Shown one piece after another: positions 1-11,715 of a stretch of DNA of 64,000 nucleotides. Position 1 is the stretch's first letter; each line of letters begins with the position of its first letter. This stretch comes from Nemania diffusa (lineage: Eukaryota; Ascomycota; Sordariomycetes; Xylariales; Xylariaceae). The notes under the pieces were generated by a model. It saw only the letters and a list, made by a program, of their open reading frames with translations, searched no databases and had not been told where the DNA came from. The position numbers were made by a program, and so were the translations under genes. The DNA is taken from the NCBI GenBank assembly GCA_038501195.1, contig JBBPUQ010000003.1, positions 372,001-436,000 of the forward strand, written 5' to 3'.

Positions 1-368
1 CAAGGAATATACACCACTCAACATTACCTAGAATTAAAATAGGAGATACTCTGACATAAGTCATAGGTAAATGGTAAATGCTTGTAGATAAAGACTGTCT
101 AGGTACTTACGTCTTGCCATCATGCGGTGTTAGCACTTACCGTGGTTTGAAATGCGAGAAACATGAAACATGCGCTGGCGTACCCATGGTCTCCTGCCAT
201 GGACTTCGTGACTCATGATTTCGTGATCGTACATACGTTCTCTACTACGACCTACCTTTCGCTCGTTATCCAAGCATTGGCGTAGAGAGCTCCGACTCGA
301 TTAGAGAAGTGGCCACCTATCCTCGGCGTGGCCGACGGACTCGGAGGCTTTTTTTATCGCTCTCACGA
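1..368. other. intergenic, no gene seen
   Basis: No open frame with protein-like composition and no RNA gene is visible. The stretch lies downstream of the minus-strand gene that ends at 369 and probably includes its 3' untranslated region. Confidence 0.5.
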
Positions 369-2861
369 CTAACCAAAAAGACTGGCGTGGTCGGAATTGC
401 TACCCTCGTCTGGGGGGCGGGGCTCCGGTTCAGGGTTCGCTGTTGCGTGTCCATCAGCACCGCCGAAGAACTGGTTAAGGAGCCTGTCATCTAGGTCCTC
501 GTTTAACTCTTGCGGGTCCACGTCCGCACTTGCGTCGTGCATCTCTAGGTCGGGATCGCCGGTGGGAGCGAAGGCGTCGGCTGGGTTAAATGCAGGTGTG
601 GTTTCGGTGGCGGGTTGGGGGGGAGCGGGCGTGCTGTCAACCACTCGTTGACGTTTTGATGGAGGCGTTACTAGGTCCACTACTGCTGGCGGTTCACCCG
701 CCGCCCCGTTGGACACTGCGTCCTCTGTGGCGGTCTCATCTCGACTTCGTTTATGTCCTGCAGTTCCGGCTGGTAGGATGGGTGCTGGTAGTGGGGTGGG
801 AATGGGGGTGATAGGTTGGTTGAGATGCGCGAGAGTAGCAGCAGGCTGTAGGGGCTGTGTGCTAAATAGCGGTGCCGTAATATAGGTTGGCTGAAAAGGA
901 GGGTGAGGGTACCACTGTTGGCGAAAGTTCTGCTTCTCTCGCTTTTGCAGCCTTACCCGGGCCTCCATCTCCTTAAGGAGTTCATCGGCACCAGGGACAG
1001 GGAATCCGTTCTCGTCAAGCAAGCCGAATTTCCTGAAGGTTAGCAATTTTTTCTTGAGCTCGGGGTCGCCATAATGCTTCGACATGTCGACTCCGCCCCT
1101 GCGCTGTCGCGTCTTGGCCTGCCCCTTAGGCTCGTGTCGGATCTTGTACAAGATGAGACAATTCGCGAGCGAGGTGTCATGGGCCCGCGGCCGCTTGATG
1201 CCTAGCCCCTTAGCCAGCTCCCAGGCCGTAAAAGCGCCGACCCACCACTGCTTGAGCCGCTCATCGACGCCGGGCACCTTATGGTCTAGGGCGAAATAGG
1301 GGTGGGACTCCCGCTTGAGCAAGCGGTAGTCGGGGCGGATATCGAGGACGTGCCACAGTTCGACGAGGTCGAAGTGGTACTCTAAACAGTACAGATGGAC
1401 ATAGCCGGCGTTGTGGAAGGGGTCGATGAGCTCGCCATCGACGTTCTGGCGCTCATCTAGAATCACCCAGGGATCGCCCACCGCGATGGTGTTGTGATAC
1501 CTGCAGTTCGAGAAGCGACACTTGGTCGACTCCCCGCCGCGCGGGTACCGCGAGTTTGCCATGGCCGCCGGCCACCCGATCCACAGCGTGAGGCCCTGGC
1601 GGAGTTTCCGCGTGGATTTGACGCCTGGGAGGCGCGGCGGCGCCTCGAAGGTGTCGAACATGCTTGGCCCTAGTAAGAACTGGCGCATCTCGTGCGCGGA
1701 GAGGAATAAGCCAGCCGCCAGTTCTCCCTTTTCCGTGTATGTGAATAAGTGCCGCCCTCGCGCGTCGATCGGGCCCCAGTCCCGCGGCTTTGGCGGCGAG
1801 GGCCCGTAGTACCGCTCCGGCTCGATGACTAGCGGCCCCTTATTGGTATGCGTCCGGCGCGGGATCTTGTCATTTAGGAGGGCCTCTCCGTGGTGGTTTG
1901 TTGCAGGGCGCTTGAGTGGTGGAGAGGTGGTGATGGTCCCGGGCGGTGGGGGTTTCTTGCTGTGCCGGGAGACATCTCGCGCTATGGGGATGTCGGAGTC
2001 GCGCCTCATGTCAACTGGTGGAGATGAGCCTTCTGGGAGTGGTTCCTGGGCTTTTTGAGGCACGGGTTTGGGAATGAATTGGGGAACGGGCTGAGGAATT
2101 GGCTGCGGCGTTGGGTGAGGGATAGGCTGTGGGGTTGCTTGTTGTGTTGGCTGCTGAATTGGCTCCGGGCTCAGCTCTTGGTTCCGCTGCTGGAATGCGA
2201 ACTGATTCGGGAACTGATTTGGCTGTTGCTGAGGTTGCCACGCAACTTGATAGCCTTGGTTCATGGGCTGTTGACTCATCTGTTGGCCATTAATAAATGG
2301 ATTTCCCATTGGCTGCTGGGGAACAAACATAGGTTGCTGAACCATTTGCTGGCCATTGATTTGAGGGCCCATCGGCATATTCGGGATATATTGAGGATAC
2401 CCCTGGTTAGCGAGTGGGTAGGGACTAAAGGCGGGATTAAAAGTCAGCATGTTCTGATTCGGAGCAGGCGGCCAGTTCGGATTCATGTTGTTGCCCATAG
2501 GATTATAAACCTGGGGCATGTAAGTAGACTGCATAGGCTGAGCACCATTGTAGGCCAGCATAGACTGAGCATCATTGTAGGCCTGCATAGGGTCCGTGAA
2601 CTGTAGTTGCTGTAAGTCCACATTAGAAAAACTAGGGACGAGTACCTCTTGGTTACTAGGGGCCTCAGGGGCATCCAGTTCAACTTCTGCTGGCGGTGAA
2701 GGACTGGCCGGAACGTCCGTGGCTGGAAAGTCTTCTGCTAGCCGAGCCTCGAAGTCGGGACCTGCATCATCCTTGAAATTCACACCAGGGAAGAGATCAA
2801 ACGTACCCTCCGGATAGTCCCCCAGAGCCTCATAGTCGACATCTTGACTTGTGTCTTCCAT
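369..2861 (-). CDS. Pro/Gln-rich protein of unknown function, 830 aa
   Basis: A single uninterrupted frame of 830 codons opens with ATG at 2861. I do not recognise the family. Residues ~1-60 are acidic. Residues ~85-280 are Q/N/P/M-rich, ending in a run of PQPIP-type repeats, and look intrinsically disordered. A more ordered, W/H/C-containing core lies around residues 350-640. It includes a Cys pair in KCRFSNCRYH followed by GDPWVILDE and an H/Y-rich stretch. A second low-complexity P/T-rich region and an acidic C-terminus follow. The core resembles other fungal proteins with a CRFxxC-type segment, but I cannot attach a function. The low-complexity flanks and the basic KRPR/KRQR patches would suit a nuclear protein; this is inference only. 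The nearest gene is 2.4 kb away. Confidence 0.8.
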   Translation of the reverse strand: MEDTSQDVDYEALGDYPEGTFDLFPGVNFKDDAGPDFEARLAEDFPATDVPASPSPPAEVELDAPEAPSNQEVLVPSFSNVDLQQLQFTDPMQAYNDAQSMLAYNGAQPMQSTYMPQVYNPMGNNMNPNWPPAPNQNMLTFNPAFSPYPLANQGYPQYIPNMPMGPQINGQQMVQQPMFVPQQPMGNPFINGQQMSQQPMNQGYQVAWQPQQQPNQFPNQFAFQQRNQELSPEPIQQPTQQATPQPIPHPTPQPIPQPVPQFIPKPVPQKAQEPLPEGSSPPVDMRRDSDIPIARDVSRHSKKPPPPGTITTSPPLKRPATNHHGEALLNDKIPRRTHTNKGPLVIEPERYYGPSPPKPRDWGPIDARGRHLFTYTEKGELAAGLFLSAHEMRQFLLGPSMFDTFEAPPRLPGVKSTRKLRQGLTLWIGWPAAMANSRYPRGGESTKCRFSNCRYHNTIAVGDPWVILDERQNVDGELIDPFHNAGYVHLYCLEYHFDLVELWHVLDIRPDYRLLKRESHPYFALDHKVPGVDERLKQWWVGAFTAWELAKGLGIKRPRAHDTSLANCLILYKIRHEPKGQAKTRQRRGGVDMSKHYGDPELKKKLLTFRKFGLLDENGFPVPGADELLKEMEARVRLQKREKQNFRQQWYPHPPFQPTYITAPLFSTQPLQPAATLAHLNQPITPIPTPLPAPILPAGTAGHKRSRDETATEDAVSNGAAGEPPAVVDLVTPPSKRQRVVDSTPAPPQPATETTPAFNPADAFAPTGDPDLEMHDASADVDPQELNEDLDDRLLNQFFGGADGHATANPEPEPRPPDEGSNSDHASLFG

Positions 2862-5285
2862 TGTGCTTCGCCTACGTCACTGTACGGTCTACTGCTTAAC
2901 AAGATCGGCTGATGGAGAGTCTCGGACTAGTAGTGAGGCCTGCTGCACTACCCCGATCGTGTGCAGTTAAGACGTCCTCGGTCAGTGGTGCAGATCGAAG
3001 TCTGAGCTAAAAGTTGGACCAGCTTTGTGTCGAGGGGAATTGTTATTAGTTATATAAGGCTACAGATATATCGTCTTTATCCTCCTACTCTGATCAATAG
3101 CGTTGTTCTTGTACAATTCACCTAAGCTGTTAATGAACACGCCCATCGTGTTCTTTGATGACAAGTGCCTTGTTCTTGTTCTTGATTTTGATTTATAAAC
3201 AATCCATGATTGCAACAAAGCCTTACAAGTTGACCGGTAGCATCAGTCTTCGAAGCTAATCTCTCGACTAGCTATCTCGGGCCGAGTACATCGGACGTAA
3301 GTATCATAGCTAACGAAAGCTATGCCTAATGTTCAGGTTAGGGTATCAAGCAGCAAGAAAATCCCTAAATTGGAGTTAGCAAAAATCCAAAATTAGAAAA
3401 CCACATTATCAAAATAAGAATGGGAAAGGCGGTCAGTAGAGCTCATGCATTTTTTCCACATAAATGTTCAGAACAGGTCTGTGAATGCGTTGATTTCATC
3501 ATGTAAGACGTGTAGGGGAAAATTGGAGTTGGGCGCTTACCTTGAGCAGGAAAGGATGGAAGATTTGAACCGACGGCCATAGTCATGTTTAATTCATAAG
3601 CGAACAATAAAATACTGGATCATAACTTTGGCTTCAAAGAGACCAACGTAGGCTTTACTCTTTTATGTTGTATCCAGCCACACAAGTAGTCAGATGAGTT
3701 GTTTCACGACACCTGCTCTTCACTCCGGGTTTCCCGGGCTCCTGCGCATTGGAGCAATAACCAGGCTGGATAGGCATTGATTAGGTAGATAGATGGAAAT
3801 TGGAGCTGTTGACCTAAGAAGAACATTGTTCTTTGATATTCCTTAACTATCTCCGGCGAGGAGTGTGTTGTATGTAGGTGAATGGAAAAGTTCTATATTT
3901 AGGAAAATGGGGAAGGGAAAAAAAGGAAAGCTCTTCTGAAGAAAGCTTATCGATACCCCTAGTCAAAACCAGGTACGCTACGGCGGCTACCTACGCCATC
4001 AATAGTACCTAATGTAGATCTATCCCTAATTTGAATGAATCCTAGATCTTCTGTACCCGTTTTGCCGAGACTTTGCCGTCTATTTTCGGCAGATGGCCAT
4101 TGCAGAAGATCAGCAAGCAATTACGTAGTTGGTCTATATATGTAGTTGTACTGTAGGTAGTGGTATATCTGCCTCGCCTAAGGATGGTACATGCACGTAA
4201 GGTTGGGCTATGATTCTGTAGGTTAGGTATGTACGTTAGTACACAGCAGGGTCACCGCGCCAAGAAACCACACACTCTCCATACACCTATTAAGGCGTAT
4301 AAAACAGCAGATCTTTTGTAGTATATTACTTGGCCATTACATTAGTTTTATACTACATTAAATATATAAATATAATGCTCTCGCTTTTCTTTATAAAAAT
4401 ATACTTTTAGTATTTTTCTATGATTTTATTTGACTGTTTGGCTGGCCTTTGAAGTAGTAGAGTTTAGGTGTATAAAGAGGTGTGTGTGGTTTCTTGGCGC
4501 GGTGACCCTGTACACAGCATGTACGCATAGTATATGTAGGTACCTACAACTGACAGTGACTTGGAAGATCATCAGGATGGTGTACTGTGTAGAGCTATTG
4601 TTTGTACTGAGGCACCATTCCTTGTAGCGAGTGTTACAAGCAACTACAAATACCCGGTAGGGGCAAGGCCCCTTCTTCAAGGGCATTTTCCCGATAAACG
4701 AGAAGTGGCGCTTCGTATTCTGTTAGGTACGGTACCTACCTGCTCTGTATTTGTCCAGCTCTCCCCAGCCTGCCCCGTTCTTTTACCCTCTTCTGGCGAA
4801 TCAGCGCTGGCAACCAGTCACAACGGCTTGTCCCCCTCTAACCGCTCTCTAACAGAAACATCCAAGAAACACCGCCGACGCCAGTCCTCTTATGAGACGC
4901 CTGCAGTAACATTAACCCACGTAACTACGTAGCCATACTTTGCATTCAGACCGAACACCAAACACCATACCACACTACTACTCATTGCTGGACTCTCCCT
5001 CTCCCTGGCCATTTATTTTTTCTTTCACCTCGCTCATTCCGTCTATTGCGTTTCTGCATTGGTCTAGTCGAGCTTGGTTGCTGTCTGGGACCGATTAGCG
5101 CATTTCGCGAAAGCCATGCCATCCCTCCCTACGTAATAGGTATCGCGATACACTCGCCGGTTCAATTCCGCCCTTCCCGCCGAGCTGTGGCCTAACCGGT
5201 GCCATATATTCCCCATTCGTATCACATATTACTCGCCCGTCATTATCTTCTTGGTACCTGCATTTTATACATTGCGCTTGGAAAC
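2862..5285. other. intergenic with one inverted-repeat element
   Basis: 2.4 kb between two divergently transcribed genes. It contains AT-rich sequence, the MITE-like element at 4248-4509, and a pyrimidine-rich stretch (~4920-5285) that is probably the promoter and 5' leader of the CPS1-like gene. The open frame at 4561-4932 starts inside the element's neighbourhood, has no recognisable composition and is not called. Confidence 0.5.
4239..4518. mobile_element. MITE-like element with 28-bp TIRs and 9-bp TSD
   Basis: Positions 4248-4275 (AGGGTCACCGCGCCAAGAAA and onward) are the exact reverse complement of 4482-4509. Imperfect pairing continues inward through ATACACCT. The pair bounds a 262-bp AT-rich, non-coding body. 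It is flanked immediately by the same 9 bases, GTACACAGC, at 4239-4247 and 4510-4518. Precise terminal repeats, a target-site duplication and no coding capacity define a non-autonomous DNA transposon. A 9-bp duplication is typical of Mutator-like (MULE) families, although the CAGGG-like edge also recalls hAT. The superfamily is inference; the structure is read directly. Confidence 0.88.
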
Positions 5286-8200
5286 ATGGCCCAGCTGAGC
5301 CAAGACCTGCAGGAGAAGCTCAGCGAGCTGGAAAAAGAGCTGCAAGTACGTCGTCCACCACTACCAACTTCTACACGCACACGCCCGCATCTGTACACGC
5401 CACCCCGCCTACCAGTGATGGTTTGCGGTTTGCAAAGACCGCCCTGAGACATTCCAAATCTCCTAAGCCGCTGCTAACTGATCTTGTCATTATAGGAGGG
5501 CGATATAACTGAGAAAGGGTACGCTCCCCTCCTCGTCACCATGATCTTCGACTACTGTCTTCGCAAATATTTCCTCGCCGCTTGAATCAATCTACTAAGT
5601 CTCTAAGCTAACCAAGCACCTATTCTTCAGATTTCAGAAAAGAAGAACCCAACTCCTTTCGCAGTTTGGTAGCTCTAACGGCCCCAGCGGCTTTGGCGGC
5701 CTGAGGATACATACTGTCGACGATGACGCACCCGTTGCCGGCGGCGACCATCGAGGCGCTGCTCTGGCCGCCCTGAATGCCGCAAGTCCCGATGCCGATA
5801 CCTCTTGGTCTCCCAATACGGTCACGTCTCCCGTCGATTGGCGCCCTATGTCCTCTGAGCGGTCTGCTCCAGTCCGTTCACCTCGTGGTGTCGATGCTGG
5901 TGCCGATAACCCGGCCGGCCTACTAAGGCCCGGTGGTCCTCTCGCCGCCGAATACCGTCCTACTCTATTACAGCGCGATTCTCTCTTCCTTCCGCCGGGC
6001 GGGACCTTCCCCGAACCCATGGCATCCGACCCTCCAACACGATCAGGCACGATGGTCTCTGGTGACTACGCCTTCAAGCCTGAATACCAAGGAGGCTATC
6101 CTCAGCAGCCCGCTCACCACTACGACGCCCGCACCGGTACTATGGGAGATCCGCAAGCCTACTTCTCGGACTTTGCTGGCCAGCAATCGTATGAACAGCC
6201 GCCCGTGGACTATGGCGGTGGTGATCAAAGGTACTCCGTTGGCGATGCATTTTCTCCTACGGTGGCCATGGCGCCGCCAATGCTGACACCAAACGATCTG
6301 CCTCCAGCCGAGCTACAATACCTTCCACCCCTAGAGCCGCGTGAGGTCCCATTTGCTATCCATGACCCCCATGATGAAAACACGGCTATGTCAGTTTTTG
6401 ACAACATTGCCGCCGTACTCCGGCACAGAGGAAGAACCACAGCTAAATTGCCCGCGTACTGGGTTCTCGATAGCAAAGGGAAAGAAATCGCATCAATTAC
6501 CTGGGATAAATTAGCTTCGCGAGCAGAAAAGGTTGCCCAGGTGATCCGGGACAAGAGTTCTTTGTACCGTGGTGACCGCGTAGCTCTTATATACCGTGAT
6601 ACGGAGGTTATCGACTTTGCTATTGCCCTACTCGGTTGTTTCATCGCTGGCGTTGTCGCGGTCCCTATCAATGACTTGCAAGACTATACGAAGCTAAACT
6701 TGATTTTGACCTCTGCTCAGGCACATCTGGCCCTCACGACAGACAACAACCTGAAAGCCTTCCAGCGAGATATAACGACTCAGAAGCTGAACTGGCCTAA
6801 AGGTGTCGAGTGGTGGAAGACAAATGAGTTTGGAAGCTATCATGCTAAGAAGAAGGAGGATGTGCCCCCCTTGTCAGTCCCAGATCTGGCTTATATCGAG
6901 TTTTCTAGCGCGCCTACTGGCGATTTACGTGGAGTCGTCCTAAGTCACCGCACCATAATGCACCAGATGGCGTGTCTTGGTGCCATCATATCGGCACTGC
7001 CTAGTCATGGTCCAGGGGATACCTTCAACCGAGCCCTTAGAGACAAAAATGGCCGGCTTATCGGGGGTGGCGCTAGTAGCGAGATCCTCCTGTCGTACCT
7101 TGACCCAAGGCAGGGTATAGGCATGATTATCAGTGTACTCCTAAATGTGTATAGCGGACACACGACAGTTTGGGTTGAAAATCGAGCTGTGAACTCACCC
7201 GGCCTCTACGCCCATCTCATTACAAAGTATAAAGCAACATTACTAGTTGCCGATTATCCAGGTCTAAAACAGGCTGCATTCAACTATCAGCAGGATCCTA
7301 TGGCCACCAGAAATTTCAAGAAAGGGATGGATCCGAATTTTCAACACGTTAAACTGTGTCTCATTGATACATTAACGGTCGACAGTGAATTTCACGAGGT
7401 ATTAGCTGACCGATGGCTCCGGCCACTACGAAACTCTCGAGCTAGAGAGGTGGTGGCGCCGATGCTCTGCCTTCCCGAACATGGCGGCATGGTGATTAGT
7501 GTTCGTGATTGGCTGGGTGGCGAGGAGCGTATGGGATGTCCGTTAAAGTTGGAGTTTGATGTAGATGCCGAACCGGAGGATGAAAAGGAGAAGGACGAAG
7601 AGAAGGATAAAGAGAAGCCAACGCCAGCTAATGGGTTTGGAAGTCTTTTAGGAGGCGGCACCACAACTACCAAGGAATCTGATACCGAGAATGACATTCG
7701 CGAAGTCCTATTAGATCGAGAAGCTCTGAAGACGAACGAGGTCGTTGTTGTCGCAATTGGCGAAGAAGCCAGCAAAAGGGCCATGACAGAACCGGGGACG
7801 GTTCGCGTAGGTGCCTTCGGCTATCCTATTCCTGATGCTACGCTGGCTATTGTAGACCCCGAAACAGGGCTGCTAGCATCCCCACAAACTGTGGGAGAGA
7901 TCTGGGTTGACTCGCCATCCTTATCAGGAGGCTTTTGGGCCTTGCCTCGACATACGGAGCAGATTTTCCACGCAAAATCTTTCAAGTTTGAGCCCGGGCA
8001 ACCAACCCCTACGTCTGTTGAGCCGGAATTCCTGAGAACCGGGATCCTGGGGACAATCATTGAAGGCAAGATATTTGTTCTTGGCCTCTATGAAGATCGC
8101 ATCCGCCAGAAAGTAGAATGGGTTGAGCATGGTCACGAAATTGCTGAACATCGTTATTTCTTTGTGCAGCATATCAAGGTCAGCATTTTACGCAACTTGA

Positions 8201-10974
8201 ACAAGCAGGTGTTCGACTGCTCGGCTTTCGATGCCTTCGTCAACGACGAGCACCTACCCATCGTAGTACTAGAATCATCGGCAGCATCCACGGCTCCGGC
8301 GACGTCAGGTGCCCCGCCTAGGCAGCTGGACACCGCGTTGCTGGATTCGATTTCGGAGAAATGCATGGATCTTTTACTTCAAGAACACCACCTGCGAGTT
8401 TACTGCGTGATGATAACAGCCCCAGATTCGCTACCACGTGCTACCAAGAACGGCAGGCTCGAAGTTGGCAATATGCTTTGCAAACAGGAGTTCGACTTAG
8501 GAAATTTACCCTGCGTCCATGTCAAGTTCGGGGTTGAACATGCCGTGCTAAATCTACCCATCGGCGTGGACCCGTTAGGTGGTATATGGTCGGATATTGC
8601 GTCAGATTCTAGGTATGATATCCTAGGAAACGTCGATAAGCAGTACTCTGGTATAGATAGGCGAGAGGTAGTGATAGATGATCGGACCTCGACACCTCTC
8701 AATAACTTTTCTAGTATCACGGACCTCATACAATGGCGAGTTGCACGCCAACCTGAGGAACTCGCTCTCTGCAGCATAGATGCTAAAGGCAAAGAAGGAA
8801 AGGGCATCACCTGGAAGAAGTTTGATACTAAAGTTGCAGCTGTGGCACTGTATCTCCGCAACAAAGCCAAAATACGACCGCGCGATCATGTTATGCTCAT
8901 GTACACGCATTCGGAGGATTTTATCTTTGCTGTTCACGCTTGTATCAACCTTGGAGCTGTAGTGGTCCCTACCGCGCCTATGGATGAGCGACGCCTATAT
9001 GAAGATGTGCCAGCTTTCCTTCACCTCATCAATGACTATGGTATCAAGGCTGTATTAGTCAATAACGATGTCGATCACCTACTGAAACAGAAGACGGTTT
9101 CACAGCATGTCAAACAAACAGCACAAGTTCTCAAGATTAATGTGCCCACTGTGTTCAACACCTCAAAACCTCCAAAGCAAAATAGCGGCCTCCGAGATCT
9201 TGGTATGACGATGGATCCTTCATGGGTTCAACAAAACTATCCTGTCGTCATTTGGGCATATTGGACGCCAGACCAACGCAGAATATCGGTACAGCTCAGC
9301 CACACCACCATTCTAGGCATGTGCAAAGTGCAAAAAGAGACTTGTCAGATGACTAGTTCACGTCCAGTCCTCGGCTGCGTCAGAAGCACTACCGGTCTAG
9401 GTTTCATACATTCGTGCCTCATGGGTATATACATAGGCACGCCGACATACCTCGTCTCGCCTGTCGATTTCTCACAGAACCCAATCTCTTTGTTTTTGAC
9501 ACTTAGTAGATACAAGATCAAAGATACTTACGCAACACCCCAGATGCTTGATCACGCGATGAATACAATGCCTGGGAAAGGATTTACTATGCACGAGCTG
9601 AAGAATCTAATGATTACAGCAGAAAGCAGACCCCGCGTGGACGTTTTCCAGAAGGTTCGGCTTCATTTTGCTGCTACCGGCTTAGACAGGACTGCCATCA
9701 ACACGGTGTACTCTCATGTGCTCAACCCAATGATCGCGTCACGCTCGTACATGTGCATAGAGCCCACCGAGCTATGGCTTGATCAACGAGCTCTACGAAG
9801 AGGGCTGGTGATCCCGATTGATCCAGAGTCGAATACAAGAGCCTTGCTTGTTCAAGATTCAGGAATGGTGCCGGTGTCCACGCAGATAGCTATTGTCAAC
9901 CCAGAGAGTTGCTCATTGTGCAGTGATGGTGAATTTGGCGAGATCTGGGTCGACTCGGAGGCATGTGTTAAGGGTTTCTATGGATCCAAGGACCCCTTTG
10001 ACGCCGAACGTTTCAATGGACGCACCGTTGACGGCGATCCCAATATCCGTTATGTCAGGACTGGTGATCTTGGCTTCCTCCATACCATCAGCCGGCCTAT
10101 TGGGCCAGGCGGGACACAAGTCGAAATGCAAGTTTTATTTGTGCTCGGTAATATCGGAGAGACGTTTGAAATCAACGGCCTCAATCATTTCCCCATGGAC
10201 ATCGAGGCTTCGGTGGAAAGGTGTCATCGAAACATCGTCCCTGGTGGCTGGTAAGTAGTTTGTACTGTATTGGGTGTCCCCTGCTAACACATCTCCAGCG
10301 CTGTTTTCCAAGCCGGCGGCCTCGTAGTTGTTCTAGTTGAAGTGTCACGCAAGCCATATCTGGCATCTATCGTCCCAGTCATTGTGAACGCAATTTTAGG
10401 TCAGCATCAGATCGTGGTTGATATCGTCGCATTCGTGAACAAGGGCGACTTCCCTCGTAGTCGGCTTGGCGAGAAACAACGTGGCAAAATTCTGGCTGGC
10501 TGGGTAACTCGCAAGATGCGTACAGTAGCCCAGTTTGCGATCCGTGACACAAACGCAACTGCCTTGGAGGGCGCTGGCGGCACCGCCGACAACGCCCATC
10601 GCGCAAGTGTCGGTAGTATCCGAAGCAATAACGCACCTGGGGCAAGTTCTTTACGGAATATGGAGCATGCACCACAAATCCTCGAGCAAGAAGAGCTTGA
10701 CCACCAAATGGACAAGATGTCAGCTCTTCCACTACGCGTCGAGTCTACAGCTAGCAGCAGTCGACACGGTACCTCAAATTCTGAACACGCTGCGGCGTAC
10801 GGCTTGCCTCAATATGACCGCTTTGGCGATGAATTCCAACTGCCCACCCAGCAACGAGGCCCTCCCCAGATCCGACTCCCTACCGATGACGGAAGACAAG
10901 CACAGGCATTAACTGAGGATGAAGACTGGGAAAATGACGCAATTAGACAGATGAATCTGGCCAGCCAGAGATAG
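5286..10974 (+). CDS. cps1: CPS1/DIP2-like protein with two adenylation-like domains, 1792 aa
   Basis: Spliced model: 5286-5345, 5496-5518, 5631-10250, 10299-10974. All introns are GT-AG with CTAAC branch sites, and the phases join exactly. Exons 1-3 encode a coiled, charged N-terminus (MAQLSQDLQEKLSELEKELQ, then EGDITEKGFQKRRTQLL) matching the DMAP1-binding domain. A P/S-rich linker follows, then two AMP-binding (adenylate-forming) modules at about residues 270-850 and 1040-1600, and a disordered tail. The order and length match fungal CPS1, described as a virulence-associated protein in plant pathogens, and animal DIP2. The usual glycine-rich adenylation loop is degenerate in both modules (FSSAPTGDLRGVVLSH; YWTPDQRRISVQLSH), as is usual in this family, so the substrate is unclear. 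An acidic insert (EDEKEKDEEKDKEK) interrupts module 1. Confidence 0.95.
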
Positions 10975-11715
10975 GCTGATTGACTAGAACTGAGAGCGGT
11001 GGCCCTCAAATGGCACACTTTACACACATAACATAGTTTAGCTATGGATTTGGGTCCCCGTGTTTCTTATATGCTTATCCTGGGTTCTTCATTGCGTAGG
11101 AGTTATTTGGCTACTTCGCGGATATCCCTTTGTAGGTACATCGTCCTGGATTCACTGGGAAGGTAAAATTCAGGGCATCGATGAGAGAGGTCGGCTGATT
11201 ATCAAGACGACGTTTATGGTTAAGCAGGTGGGTGGGCTTAGTCATTACCTTCGCCTAGCAAATTCGATACATGTTATTCAATGCACGAGAGAAGTATTGG
11301 CGACAGAGTTAGTTTCTAAACAGTTAGTTATGAGTTGAAACAACACGCCTTAATATGACTTTGGGCGTGAAAGACAGATTTTACGGTCCGCAGAAACCTG
11401 ATTTTACCACGGTTATGTTTGTGAAGCCGCAGCTATCTCTTACGATTACAACCCTAGAGTTCCTCATCACTAAGCAATAAGCATGCGCGTAGTTTATCCT
11501 CAGCGCAAGTGGAATTCCTCCACTTAAATAAATCCAAATTGCCCTTGGTACTCTCAGGAGTTTCATACCAAAATGCAGACATGGCCAATATATCATTTCA
11601 GGTATTCAACAATAAGGCTTTCCCCTTTTTCATATGTATCTTGTGCTATCAAATGATACCCTCGAATATATACCAGTACTCACAGTTCCCACAGATTACA
11701 TAGCTGCGTAAGATC
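10975..11715. other. convergent intergenic, no gene seen
   Basis: About 740 bp between the 3' ends of the CPS1-like and acid phosphatase genes. Short frames here lack protein-like composition. It presumably holds both 3' untranslated regions. Confidence 0.5.

Noticed and set aside
3540..3600. TTTGAACC reminiscent of a tRNA B box on the minus strand
   Set aside because: The T-arm does not pair and no A box or acceptor stem is found at the right spacing.
5155..5175. GGTTCAATTCC reminiscent of a tRNA B box
   Set aside because: No T-stem complementarity and no cloverleaf can be drawn; it lies in the CPS1 promoter region.
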